A stretch of 64,000 nucleotides of DNA from Saccharothrix tamanrassetensis (lineage in GTDB: Bacteria > Actinomycetota > Actinomycetes > Mycobacteriales > Pseudonocardiaceae). Positions 45,910 through 54,233 of this stretch are shown here, piece by piece. A program made the position numbers and the translations under genes. The stretch covers positions 124,001 through 188,000 of the forward strand of contig NZ_JACHJN010000011.1 in NCBI RefSeq assembly GCF_014203665.1, in the 5' to 3' direction. Numbering within the stretch: position 1 is the first letter of the stretch; each line of letters opens with the position of its first letter. A model generated the notes under the pieces. That model had not been told where the DNA came from. It worked only from the letters and a program-made list of their open reading frames with translations, and did no database searches.

Positions 45910-46728
45910 TCAGCGGAAGGCGTGCGCGTGCTCGGTCGCCCACTGGGAGAAGGTCCTGGCCGGGCGGCCGGTGACCTGCTCCACCGTGGGCAGCACGGTG
46001 TGGACCCGCTCCGGCGGGTCGGTACCCAGCCGCACGATCGATTCGACCTCGTCCTCCCCGAGGCCGGCTTCGCGCAGTTCGCGCCGGGCTTCCTCGGCCC
46101 CCACCTCCACCGTCCTCAACGGTCGACCGAGGGCTTCGGAGAGCAGCCGCGCGGCTTCGACCGGGGTGAGTGCCTGCGGTCCGGTGATGGTGTAGGCGCA
46201 GCCGTCGTGCCCGTCGTCGAGCAGCGCCGCCGCGGCCACCGCCGCGATATCGGCTTCGTGCACCATCGCGCTCGGGCAGTGGGCGAAGGGCAACGACACC
46301 GGCAGGTCCGCACGGACCGAAGGCGCCCACTCCAGCATGTTGGCCATGAACTCCACCGGTTGCAGGTGGGTCCACTCCAGGCCGCTGTCCTCGACGGCAG
46401 CCTCCACCGGCCCCGGCTCGAACCCCGTCAGCACGGTCACCCGGCGCACGCCCGCCTTCTTGGCCAGTTCCAGCACCTCTCCGGCGTTCTCCAGCGGCGC
46501 GTAGCCCTCACCCCCGAACGAGATCAAGTGGAGCGCCGTGACGCCGGCGAGCGCCGTGGGTAACGTCTCCGGGCGGGTGAGGTCGCCCGCGACCACCTCT
46601 GCGCCTTCCGGCACCCTGGCGCGTAGCGGGTTCCGGGTCATGGCCCTCACGTCATGGCCGCCGCGCACCAGCTGGTCGACCAGGTGACCGCCGACGGTCC
46701 CGGTGGCCCCGGTCACGAGAATGGTCAT
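45910..46728 (-). CDS. NmrA-like NAD(P)H-binding protein
   Basis: 272 residues; TILVTGATGTVGGHLVDQLVRGGHDVRAMTRNP is the Rossmann start of the NmrA/NAD(P)H azoreductase-like group, followed by VVAGDLTRPETLPTAL and SGLEWTHLQPVEFMANML. No YxxxK pair. ATG at 46728 has GGAGGAACGGCG ahead. It lies 166 bases downstream of a TetR gene on the same strand and may be its target; its relative at 23.0 kb also neighbours a regulator. Confidence 0.87.
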   Translation of the reverse strand: MTILVTGATGTVGGHLVDQLVRGGHDVRAMTRNPLRARVPEGAEVVAGDLTRPETLPTALAGVTALHLISFGGEGYAPLENAGEVLELAKKAGVRRVTVLTGFEPGPVEAAVEDSGLEWTHLQPVEFMANMLEWAPSVRADLPVSLPFAHCPSAMVHEADIAAVAAAALLDDGHDGCAYTITGPQALTPVEAARLLSEALGRPLRTVEVGAEEARRELREAGLGEDEVESIVRLGTDPPERVHTVLPTVEQVTGRPARTFSQWATEHAHAFR

Positions 46729-46894
46729 CGCCGTTCCTCCGTACGTAGTCGTGATCCCGGCACGGGCGAATCGCGCCCATGGGCGCCGGGACTCGGTCGA
46801 AAGGTGCCGGAATTCGGGCCCCACCACCGCCGGGCATATGGTTGCGCCCGATCCGCGTTCTCCGAAATGCACCCGTTACCGCCGTCGTGGTAAG

Positions 46895-47596
46895 TCAGCC
46901 ACGACGGTCGAGGTAGACCTCGATTCCGTCGAGCACTCGCTGGAGACCGAATTCGAACTCGTCCTCCGTGTAACTCTCGGAGGCCGGACTCATTCCCAGC
47001 GACCTGGTGACCTCCAGCAACCGCGGATATCGAGGCCCCGTCCCGGCGTCGCCCTCGCCGGGAAGGTTGGCGAGCCACCACTCCGCAGCGCCCTCACGGT
47101 CCTCTCCACGTGAGGGAAGACCGTGGACCCAGCTCAGCGCCAACCCCTGACCGTAGGAGTTCACCACGCCGAGGAGGTAGAGCTTCTCCGCGGCCGAGAG
47201 CCCGAACCCGTCGAAGATCGCCAGCGACCACTCCATCGCTGCGAGCATGTTCGGGCCCATGGGCGGCTTGGCGGTCGCCGTGGCGGCCGGCATCCAGGGG
47301 TGGGCGAGGTAGGAACGCCAGTCCTGCCGCGCCGTCGCCCGCAACGCCTCACGCCAGTGCCCGGGCCGGTCCGCCGGATAGGCGAACTCCTCCACCACCT
47401 GGTCGATCATCAGCTCGATCAGAGCTTCCCGGTTCGCCACGTGGCGGTAGAGCGCCATGCCCGTGGCGTTGAGCCGCTGCCCGACCCCGCGCATCGTGAC
47501 CGCTTCGAGGCCGCCCTCGTCGGCGACCGCTATCGCGGTCTCGACGATCAGCGACAGCGACAGGACTGCCCGCACCTTCGATGCCACCGTCCCCAC
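46895..47596 (-). CDS. TetR-family regulator (tetracycline-repressor-like C-terminal domain)
   Basis: About 233 residues. HTH: AIAVADEGGLEAVTMRGVGQRLNATGMALYRHVANREALIELMIDQV, followed by a TetR_C-type helical domain (WREALRATARQDWRSYLAHPW). GTG at 47596, with a second GTG nine bases on. A dyad 26-55 bases upstream is the likely autoregulatory operator. Confidence 0.9.
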   Translation of the reverse strand: MGTVASKVRAVLSLSLIVETAIAVADEGGLEAVTMRGVGQRLNATGMALYRHVANREALIELMIDQVVEEFAYPADRPGHWREALRATARQDWRSYLAHPWMPAATATAKPPMGPNMLAAMEWSLAIFDGFGLSAAEKLYLLGVVNSYGQGLALSWVHGLPSRGEDREGAAEWWLANLPGEGDAGTGPRYPRLLEVTRSLGMSPASESYTEDEFEFGLQRVLDGIEVYLDRRG

Positions 47597-47621
47597 ATCC
47601 CGCTTGCCCGGAGTTTCAGTA

Positions 47622-47651
47622 TACGTTGTCAGCAGCGCTGTTTACAACGTA
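47622..47651 (-). promoter_or_regulatory. dyad upstream of the TetR gene, probable operator
   Basis: TACGTTGT (47622-47629) and ACAACGTA (47644-47651) are a perfect 8-bp inverted repeat with a 14-base spacer, in a locally AT-rich patch before the TetR start. Fits autoregulation. Confidence 0.6.
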
Positions 47652-47752
47652 ATCAGGCAGGGGATTCATAACTTCGCTTCCACCACCGGCCGGCTTTGGT
47701 GGCCATCGGCGGGTGGACCCCGGGCCGCGCCGGTGGCGCCGTCGTCGGCACG

Positions 47753-48451
47753 TCAGCGCCCGACCCGCTCCACCAGCCGTTCCACCCCGTCCAGCAGCCT
47801 GGCGAGGCCGAACGTGAAGTCGTACCCCTGCGCGCCGGCGGCGCCCGCCAGGTCGAACGTGCCGGCGTCGACCACCCGGCGCAGCGCGGGATGGCGCTCA
47901 CCGTCCACCAGCTCGTCCAGCACCGCACCGTAAGCCTGCTCGGACTCGGCGGACACCTCGATCGAGAACCGCGCCTGGCTGACCACGAAACCCGTGCACA
48001 GCAACAGGACCGACATCCGGTCGCCGGGCGACAGCGGTGTCTCCTCCAGCACGCGCAGGGCGTGGTCCATCCACGCCAGCTGGTTCGGCGTGGTCGGCGG
48101 GCCGGCCGTCTGGATCTGCAGCGCCCACGGGTGCCGGAGCAGCACGGCGAGGTGTTCGCGACACCACCGCTCCATGCCCGCACGCCAGCCGTCGAACGGC
48201 TCCCACAGGGTCGCGGGCGGTTCGGCGAGGGTGTCCAGGACCAGCACCAGCAGCTCGTCCTTGCCGCGCACGTGCCGGTAGAGGGACATGGTGGTGAAGC
48301 CGAGGCGCTCGGCGACCCGGGCCATGGACACGGCGGCCAGCCCGTCGGCGTCCGCCAGCTCGATCGCGGCCCGCACGATGCGGCGGACGCTCAGCCCCGG
48401 CTTGGGTTCCTTCTCGGGTCGGTCCAGCCGTTCCCACACCGACTCGTCCAT
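47753..48451 (-). CDS. TetR-family regulator divergent from the ABC exporter
   Basis: 232 residues. HTH LSVRRIVRAAIELADADGLAAVSMARVAERLGFTTMSLYRHVRGKDEL; ligand domain of the TetR_C type as in the preceding TetR. ATG at 48451 avoids the open frame that runs through the promoter region. It faces a DrrAB-like exporter with a dyad between the two, so it probably represses that exporter. Confidence 0.9.
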   Translation of the reverse strand: MDESVWERLDRPEKEPKPGLSVRRIVRAAIELADADGLAAVSMARVAERLGFTTMSLYRHVRGKDELLVLVLDTLAEPPATLWEPFDGWRAGMERWCREHLAVLLRHPWALQIQTAGPPTTPNQLAWMDHALRVLEETPLSPGDRMSVLLLCTGFVVSQARFSIEVSAESEQAYGAVLDELVDGERHPALRRVVDAGTFDLAGAAGAQGYDFTFGLARLLDGVERLVERVGR

Positions 48452-48479
48452 GGCCTCGCAATCCGTGCTCGTCGCAGGC

Positions 48480-48511
48480 TTGCAGTCTAGTCGAGTGTAC
48501 GAGATACACTC
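48480..48511 (+). promoter_or_regulatory. promoter and TetR operator of the ABC exporter
   Basis: GAGTGTA (48493-48499) and TACACTC (48505-48511) form a perfect dyad with a five-base spacer. The right arm contains TACACT, a -10 box six bases before the ATG (leaderless). TTGCAG at 48480 may be the -35 (19-base spacer). A repressor on this dyad would block the -10. Confidence 0.7.
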
Positions 48512-48516
48512 GGTGT

Positions 48517-49446
48517 ATGACATACACAATCGAGGCGGTGGGGCTGCTCAAGTCCTACCGCGGCCACACCGTGCTCAAGGCCCTCGACCTGGGCATACGC
48601 CAAGGCGAGGTGTTCGCGCTGCTCGGCCCGAACGGCGCCGGCAAGACCACCGCGGTCCGCATCCTCGCCACCCTGCTCAGGCCAGACGGCGGCACCGCGC
48701 GGGTCGCCGGGCACGACGTCGTCACCGCGGCCCGGCAGGTCCGCGCCGCGATCAGCCTCACCGGCCAGTACGCGGCCGTGGACGAACTGCTCACCGGCCG
48801 CGAGAGCCTGGTGATGATGGCGAAGCTCCGTCGCCTGGGCCGCCGCGAAGCCCGCCGGCGCGCCGACGACCTGCTGGAGCGCTTCGACCTCACCGACGCC
48901 CGCGACCGCCGGGTCGCCACCTACTCCGGCGGGATGCGCCGCCGCCTGGACCTGGCCGCCGGCCTGGTGTCCCGCCCGCGGGTGCTGTTCCTGGACGAAC
49001 CGACCACCGGCCTGGACCCGCGCAGCCGGCGCGAGGTGTGGGCGGCCGTCGTCGACCTGGCCCGCTCCGGTGTGACCGTCCTGCTGACCACCCAGTACCT
49101 GGAGGAGGCCGACCACCTGGCCGACCGCATCGCCGTGCTCGACCACGGCCGGGTCGTCGCCGAGGGCACCGCCGCGGAACTGAAGGCCAGGGCCGGCACC
49201 GGGACGATCGAACTGTTCTTCCCCGACGCCCCGACCCTGGACCTGGCGTCCACCACCACGAGCGGCTTGGTGGACCACGAGAAGCTCAGCCTTCGCGTCC
49301 CCGGCGACGGCAGCGCCCACGCCGTCCGGGAACTACTGAATCTGATGGTCCGCAACGGCATCCACGTCGACCGGCTCGACCTGCACCGCCCCACGCTCGA
49401 CGAGGTCTTCCTGTCCTTGACCGACCGTGCGCTCGAAGGGGTCTGA
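48517..49446 (+). CDS. DrrA-like ABC transporter ATP-binding protein
   Basis: 309 residues. Walker A GPNGAGKTT, Q-loop in LTGQYAAVDELLTGRE, signature YSGGMRRRLDLA, Walker B RVLFLDEPTTGLDP, switch region TTQYLEEAD. The C-terminal extension (about 225-309) ending in LHRPTLDEVFLSLTDRALEG is that of DrrA/daunorubicin-type exporters. It works with the permease two bases downstream, probably exporting a drug-like or lipid compound. Confidence 0.92.
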   Translation: MTYTIEAVGLLKSYRGHTVLKALDLGIRQGEVFALLGPNGAGKTTAVRILATLLRPDGGTARVAGHDVVTAARQVRAAISLTGQYAAVDELLTGRESLVMMAKLRRLGRREARRRADDLLERFDLTDARDRRVATYSGGMRRRLDLAAGLVSRPRVLFLDEPTTGLDPRSRREVWAAVVDLARSGVTVLLTTQYLEEADHLADRIAVLDHGRVVAEGTAAELKARAGTGTIELFFPDAPTLDLASTTTSGLVDHEKLSLRVPGDGSAHAVRELLNLMVRNGIHVDRLDLHRPTLDEVFLSLTDRALEGV

Positions 49447-49447
49447 C

Positions 49448-50197
49448 ATGCTGCGCGATTCGCTCACGTTCATCGACCGGGGCCTGCGGCACAGCGTGCG
49501 CAGCGTGGACGCGCTCCTCGTCGCCGTGGTCCTGCCGGTGGTGGTCCTGTTGCTGTTCGTCTACGTCTTCGGCGGCGCGATCACCGTGGGCACGCAGTAC
49601 TTGGACTACGTCGTGCCGGGGATCATCGTGCTGTGCGCTGGTTACGGCGCCGCGGGCACGTCGGTCGGCGTGAACACCGACATGACCACCGGCGTCATCG
49701 ACCGCTTCCGCTCGCTGCCCATCGCCGCCTCGGCCGTCCTCGCCGGTCACGTGGTGGCCAGCGTCGCGCGCAACGTCGTGTCGACCTCCCTGGTGCTGGT
49801 GGTGGCACTGCTGATCGGCTTCCGCCCCGCCGGCGGCCCGATCGCGTGGCTGGGTGTGGCGGGTGTGCTGCTGCTGTTCATGACGGGCATCTCGTGGCTC
49901 GCGGCCTGCTTCGGCCTGCTGGCCCGTCGACCGGAGACGGCCGGGGCGTTCTCCTTCGTGGTGATGTTCCTGCCGTACCTCAGCAGTGCGTTCGTGCCGA
50001 CCGGGACGATGCCGGCGGCACTGCGGGGAATCGCCGACAACCAGCCGGTGACGCCCGTCATCGAGACGTTGCGCGGCCTGATGCTGGGCGGACCGGTCGG
50101 CGACCACGGCACGCGGGCCTTGTTGTGGTGCACGGGTTTCGTGGTGGTCGGTGTCGTCGGCGCGGCCTTCCTGTTCCGCCGCCGCACCGCGCCGTGA
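49448..50197 (+). CDS. DrrB-like ABC transporter permease
   Basis: 249 residues, six membrane helices of the ABC-2 type (LLVAVVLPVVVLLLFVYVFG, YVVPGIIVLCAGYGAAG, VSTSLVLVVALLIGF, WLGVAGVLLLFMTGISWL, FSFVVMFLPYLSSAFVP, LLWCTGFVVVGVVGAAFLF). TDMTTGVIDRFRSLPI and FVPTGTMP match DrrB. ATG at 49448 directly follows the ATPase stop. Confidence 0.92.
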   Translation: MLRDSLTFIDRGLRHSVRSVDALLVAVVLPVVVLLLFVYVFGGAITVGTQYLDYVVPGIIVLCAGYGAAGTSVGVNTDMTTGVIDRFRSLPIAASAVLAGHVVASVARNVVSTSLVLVVALLIGFRPAGGPIAWLGVAGVLLLFMTGISWLAACFGLLARRPETAGAFSFVVMFLPYLSSAFVPTGTMPAALRGIADNQPVTPVIETLRGLMLGGPVGDHGTRALLWCTGFVVVGVVGAAFLFRRRTAP

Positions 50198-50239
50198 ACG
50201 GCCGCGCCGACGGCGTAGTGCGGGTGGCATAGTGCGGAG

Positions 50240-50854
50240 GTGGCCGAACGCAGACGCGGAACTCCGACTCCTCCCACCGACACGACCGTGCTCGACCGGG
50301 ACTGGACGGTGAATGAGATCGTCGGTGAGCGGTACGAGCGGACGGCGTTCGTCGACGTCGACATGGCGGACCTGGCGAACCGCGGTTCGACGTTCACCGA
50401 GTGCGTGTTCCGCGGTGTGGAGTTCAACGTGTCCACCCACACCGACGCGGCGTTCCTCAACTGCACGTTCGCCCGGTGCGAGTTCTTCGACGCGACGTTC
50501 ACCGACTGCAAGATGGTCGGCAGCACGTTCGACGGGGGTTCGTTCGACCTGATGAAGGTCATCGGCGGCGACTGGTCGTTCGCCGGGATGCCGGGGCTGG
50601 ACCTGCGGCGGGCTTCGTTCAGCGGGGTCCGGATGCAGGACGTGGACCTCACCGGTGCGCGCTGCCAGGGTGCCGAGTTCGCGAACGTCGATCTGACCGA
50701 GGCGTGGCTGCACGGCGCCGACTTCACCAAGGCGGACCTGCGCGGCTCCGACCTGTCCGGCATCGACCCGACCACGGTCGAGCTGACCGGGGCCAGGATC
50801 GAGCCGGAACAGGCCATCACCATCGCCCTCGCCCTGGGGCTGCGCATCGGCTGA
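50240..50854 (+). CDS. pentapeptide-repeat protein
   Basis: 204 residues. Consecutive A(D/N)Lxx-type units are clear from about 40 to 185 (TAFVDVDMADLANRGSTFTEC, CTFARCEFFDATFTDC, LRRASFSGVRMQDVDLTGARC, ADFTKADLRGSDLSGID), predicting a right-handed quadrilateral helix as in MfpA/Qnr proteins, some of which protect gyrase. That role is not shown here; its place next to an exporter makes a resistance link possible. GTG at 50240 with GCGGAG directly ahead. Confidence 0.85.
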   Translation: MAERRRGTPTPPTDTTVLDRDWTVNEIVGERYERTAFVDVDMADLANRGSTFTECVFRGVEFNVSTHTDAAFLNCTFARCEFFDATFTDCKMVGSTFDGGSFDLMKVIGGDWSFAGMPGLDLRRASFSGVRMQDVDLTGARCQGAEFANVDLTEAWLHGADFTKADLRGSDLSGIDPTTVELTGARIEPEQAITIALALGLRIG

Positions 50855-50956
50855 CCGGTGTCGCCCCGTCCGCCGTCCTGGTGCTCGACTCGTCACCGGA
50901 CGGTGTGGTGGGCATCTAATCGGCCACCAACCCGGACAAGCCCACCCGGCTCCGCC

Positions 50957-50986
50957 TTGACAGGCAAGTGTGCACTTGCCTATAAC
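50957..50986 (+). promoter_or_regulatory. consensus promoter with operator dyad for the ArsR gene
   Basis: TTGACA (50957-50962) and TATAAC (50981-50986) with an 18-base spacer, the best promoter in the window. The dyad AGGCAAGTG-TG-CACTTGCCT (50962-50981) fills the spacer. The -10 ends seven bases before the GTG at 50994. This is a textbook autorepression layout. Confidence 0.88.
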
Positions 50987-50993
50987 TGTACCG

Positions 50994-51290
50994 GTGGAGG
51001 CGGAACCCGACCTGTTCAAGGCCATCGGCGACGCGACGCGACGCACCATCCTGGACGAACTGACCGAGAAGGACGGTCAGACGCTGTTCGAGATCTGCGG
51101 CCGGCTGACCGTGAAGCACGGCCTGGCCTCCTCCCGGCAGGCCATCTCGCAGCACCTCGCGGTGCTCGAACAGGCCGGCCTGGTGCACACCCGGCGGCAA
51201 GGCCGGTACAAGTTCCACCACATCGACACGAGCCCGCTGCGCTCGATCTCCGAGCGGTGGCCCATCGACAGAGAGGCACCGAACCCGTGA
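50994..51290 (+). CDS. ArsR-family regulator
   Basis: 98 residues: DLFKAIGDATRRTILDELTEKDGQTLFEICGRL, recognition helix SRQAISQHLAVLEQAGLVHTRRQGRYKFHHID. No metal-site cysteines of the SmtB type. The GTG at 50994 is selected over the upstream GTG (50970) because the latter lies within the operator ahead of the -10. The stop overlaps the next gene (GTGA), so repressor and glyoxalase-fold enzyme are one operon. Confidence 0.92.
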   Translation: MEAEPDLFKAIGDATRRTILDELTEKDGQTLFEICGRLTVKHGLASSRQAISQHLAVLEQAGLVHTRRQGRYKFHHIDTSPLRSISERWPIDREAPNP

Positions 51291-51676
51291 TCCGCATCAA
51301 CATCACCAGCGTGTTGGTCGACGACCAGGCCAAGGCGCTGGCCTTCTACACCGAGAAGCTCGGGTTCACCAAGAAGACCGACGTGCCCGCCGGCGAGGCC
51401 CGCTGGCTCACCGTGGTCTCCCCCGCCGACCCGGACGGCGTCGAACTGCTGCTGGAACCGGACGGCCACCCGGCGGCGAAGCCGTTCAAGAACGCCCTGG
51501 TCGTCGACGGCATCCCGTACACCCAGTTCGCCGTCGAGGACGTGTACGCCGAGGTCGAGCGGCTCAAGGGGTTGGGCGTCGAGTTCACCCAGGAAGCGAC
51601 CGACCTGGGCCCGGTGGTCACCGCCGTGTTCGACGACACGTGCGGCAACCTCATCCAGATCGCCACCATGAAGTAG
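51287..51676 (+). CDS. VOC (glyoxalase-fold) family protein
   Basis: 129 residues: INITSVLVDDQAKALAFYTEKLGFTKKTDVP, WLTVVSPADPDGVELLLEPDG and the C-terminal half TQFAVEDVYAEVERLKGLGVEF, DDTCGNLIQIATMK. Glyoxalase/bleomycin-resistance superfamily; substrate unknown. Operon with the ArsR regulator, which likely senses a related compound. Confidence 0.9.
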   Translation: MIRINITSVLVDDQAKALAFYTEKLGFTKKTDVPAGEARWLTVVSPADPDGVELLLEPDGHPAAKPFKNALVVDGIPYTQFAVEDVYAEVERLKGLGVEFTQEATDLGPVVTAVFDDTCGNLIQIATMK

Positions 51677-51798
51677 TCGCCCCCGCCGGCGGACATCGGG
51701 ACCGGCTGGTTCGCCGCTGCCTGCCCGGCCCGACCGCGAAGCCGGGACGGGCGGCGGCTCCGGCCACGGCTCCGACCGCCGCGAGATCGGCAGCTCGA

Positions 51799-51822
51799 TC
51801 AGTGGCTCGATCAGTGGCTCGA
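51799..51822 (-). repeat. 12-bp x2 repeat containing the stop codon of the EF-hand gene
   Basis: On the minus strand TCGAGCCAC-TGA occurs twice in frame; the gene stops at the first TGA and the second lies 12 bases on, followed by a partial third TCGAGC. Confidence 0.8.
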
Positions 51823-52332
51823 TGATCGTCCATAAAGGTCCGATGGTGTGTCGTCGGCGAAATAGGCCGAGACCAGCCGGGTCACGGTGGTCAGCGGGAG
51901 CAGTTCGCCGTCCGTCTTCAGGGCTTCCCTGATCAGCGGCGCGTCACCGGGGTGCGCGCCGAGCGCGATGACGACCTCCGCGACGTGCTCGACGTCCACG
52001 ATCCCGTCCACCGCCGCACCGCACTCCCGGATCGCGACGGCGTCCGCCGCACCGATCCGGCACGCCAGGTCGGCGGCACCCAGCGCGGCGACGAACCGGG
52101 CCCGCGGCACCGGTCCGTCCGCCCCGCAGCGCGCCGACAGGGACAGCCACGACACCTCGTAGCCGGCCCTGATCCGTTCCGCCCCGATCGAGTCCACCGG
52201 AATGCGGAACCGCCGCACCAGGCGTTCCGCGAGGCCGGTGAAATCCCGTTGTCGGACCATCCCGTCGTCGTTCGCGTCGAACATGTCGAAACGCTTCGCG
52301 TGCTTGCCGCGCAACTGCGCCAGGTCGTTCAT
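51811..52332 (-). CDS. EF-hand calcium-binding protein (calerythrin-like)
   Basis: 173 residues, helical. The first EF-hand loop is canonical (D19-A-N21-D-D23-G24-M-V26-R-Q-R-D30, within FDMFDANDDGMVRQRDF). Further degenerate loops follow near 103-115 (CGAAVDGIVDVEHV) and 135-150. The layout matches bacterial calerythrin/sarcoplasmic-type proteins. No signal peptide, so it is cytoplasmic and would act as a calcium sensor or buffer. It is divergent, 169 bases apart, from a flavoprotein that also carries EF-hands; the two probably respond to the same signal. Confidence 0.88.
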   Translation of the reverse strand: MNDLAQLRGKHAKRFDMFDANDDGMVRQRDFTGLAERLVRRFRIPVDSIGAERIRAGYEVSWLSLSARCGADGPVPRARFVAALGAADLACRIGAADAVAIRECGAAVDGIVDVEHVAEVVIALGAHPGDAPLIREALKTDGELLPLTTVTRLVSAYFADDTPSDLYGRSSSH

Positions 52333-52501
52333 GACCCGTCCTCCCCCTCAGGACAGGGACGCTCCGCCGCACCACAGATACACCGTCACGGGCCTCGTCG
52401 GCCGCTTCGTGACCTGTTGGGGTGAACCTGGCGACCTGCCCTGGCCATTCCGAGGTCACCCACTAGCGTCGGGGCTCCCGGCGTCTTCGGAGGAGGCGGC
52501 A

Positions 52502-54190
52502 ATGGCCGATCCAGGGTTGCGCGTGGTCGAACGGGACGGTTCGGCGCGCGACTATGCCATCAAGGACTTCCTGGCCCGCAACCAGGTGCCGTTCGAGACC
52601 CGGACGGACCCCGGCCTCACCTCCGTCGCGGTGGAACTGCCCGACGGCTCGGTGCTCGCCGAGCCCAGCCTGATCGAACTCGCCACCGCCCTCGGTCTCA
52701 CCGACGAGGCCGGCAGCAGCCACTACGACCTCGTCGTGGTCGGTGGCGGCCCGTCCGGGCTGGCCGCCGCCGTGTACGCGGCGTGCGAGGGGCTGCGGGT
52801 GGTGATCGTCGAGGACGACGCGCCGGGCGGCCAGGCCGGGTCCACGTCCCGGATCGAGAACTACCTCGGCTTCCCGGCCGGGCTGTCCGGAGGCGACCTG
52901 GCGCAGCGCGCGCTGGCGCAGGCGCGGCGGTTCGGCGTGCAGTGGATGTCGGCCCGGAGGGCGACGGCGCTGCGCCGCGACCGGCGGGCGTGGGTGGTGG
53001 ACAACGACGACGGCTCCAGCGTGCGCGGCGCGGCGGTGCTCGTGGCTACCGGGATGCGGTGGCGGGAGCTGGATGTGCCGGGTGCGGCCGAACTGCGCGA
53101 CGCGGGCGTCTTCTACGGCGCAAGCACCCCGGTCGCCGTGCGGACCGCGGGTGACCGGGTTTTCGTCCTGGGGGCGGGGAACTCGGCCGGCCAGGCAGCG
53201 CTCTACCTGGCCGAGCACGGGCGTCGGGTGACGCTGCTGGTGCGCGGGCCGTCGCTGGCGGGCAGCCCCATGTCGCGGTACCTGGTGGACCGGATCGAGG
53301 CCTCGGAACTGGTGGACGTCCGACCGCACGCCGAGGTGGTGTCCGTCGGCGGGACGGACCGACTGAGCGAGATCGTGTTGCGGGACAACGACTCCGACAC
53401 CGTCTCGACCGTGCCGGCCACCTCGCTGTACGTGCTGATCGGGATGACGCCGTGCACCGACTGGCTGGGCGGGCAGGCGACCACGGACACGCGCGGGTTC
53501 CTGGTCACCGGAACGGATCTGCTGCGCATCGACGGGGCGTGGCGGCTGGACCGCGACCCGCTGCTCACCGAGACCACGCTGCCCGGGGTGTTCGCGGCGG
53601 GTGACGTGCGGTCCGGCACGGTGAAGCGGATCGGCTCCGCGATCGGGCAGGGCGCGGTGGCCAGCCAGGCGATCATGGAGTACTTGAAGGACGTTGCCGT
53701 GCAACGGATCCCGGAGCAGGCGCGGGTGTCGTCGTTCGACCTGCTGGACGGCGACCGGGACGGCGTCCTCGGCGCGGCCGACCTCACCGCGTTCGGGCGG
53801 CGGCTGGTGGCGGCGTTCGACGAGTCGCCGGACACCGAGCGGGCGCGGCGCGTGCACGAGGCGTGCGGCGAGTTCTGGGCGGTGCTGTCCCGGTTCTCGG
53901 ACAAGGACTCCCCGGACGGCGAGGGCGTCGGCCGAGAGGCGTTCGTGGGCGCCTTGGACGAGCTGGCCGCGCTGAACGCGTTCGCCCCGTTGGCCGACGC
54001 CGTGCTGTTGTTGTCGGACACCGATTCCGACGGTTCGCTCACCCTCGGCGAGTTCCAGCGGCTGTTGGGAGCGCTCGGCGCACCGACCGACGCGGCGGCG
54101 ACCACGTTCGGCGAACTCGACCACGAGCACAGCGGCTACCTGGACACGACCCGCCTCGCCGCAGCGGGCGTGCTGCTCGGCCGGGACTGA
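52502..54190 (+). CDS. thioredoxin-reductase-like flavoprotein fused to C-terminal EF-hands, CxxC absent
   Basis: 562 residues. Residues 1-70 are a small N-terminal alpha/beta module (YAIKDFLARNQVPFETRTD). Residues 76-395 match the thioredoxin reductase fold: FAD-binding GGGPSG (81-86), ENYLGFP, NAD(P)-binding GAGNSAG (224-230), and GVFAAGD (362-368). The redox-active CxxC is missing: the region that should hold it reads FYGASTPVAV (204-213). Residues 405-562 contain four EF-hand-like loops; loop 1 (D416, D418, D420, G421, D427) and loop 3 (D506, D508, D510, G511, E517) are canonical, loops 2 and 4 degenerate. Likely a calcium-gated NAD(P)H-dependent flavoprotein acting on something other than thioredoxin. 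ATG with GGAGGAGG upstream. Confidence 0.88.
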   Translation: MADPGLRVVERDGSARDYAIKDFLARNQVPFETRTDPGLTSVAVELPDGSVLAEPSLIELATALGLTDEAGSSHYDLVVVGGGPSGLAAAVYAACEGLRVVIVEDDAPGGQAGSTSRIENYLGFPAGLSGGDLAQRALAQARRFGVQWMSARRATALRRDRRAWVVDNDDGSSVRGAAVLVATGMRWRELDVPGAAELRDAGVFYGASTPVAVRTAGDRVFVLGAGNSAGQAALYLAEHGRRVTLLVRGPSLAGSPMSRYLVDRIEASELVDVRPHAEVVSVGGTDRLSEIVLRDNDSDTVSTVPATSLYVLIGMTPCTDWLGGQATTDTRGFLVTGTDLLRIDGAWRLDRDPLLTETTLPGVFAAGDVRSGTVKRIGSAIGQGAVASQAIMEYLKDVAVQRIPEQARVSSFDLLDGDRDGVLGAADLTAFGRRLVAAFDESPDTERARRVHEACGEFWAVLSRFSDKDSPDGEGVGREAFVGALDELAALNAFAPLADAVLLLSDTDSDGSLTLGEFQRLLGALGAPTDAAATTFGELDHEHSGYLDTTRLAAAGVLLGRD

Positions 54191-54233
54191 AGCCCCGGCC
54201 GGGCAACCGTTTCACGCCTGGTTCGAGCCGGCG

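Noticed and set aside
50214..50243. 14-bp direct repeat (tagtgcgg-gtggca type) between permease and pentapeptide genes
   Set aside because: Only two imperfect copies, period not a multiple of three, and no stop inside; taken as chance or part of the promoter.
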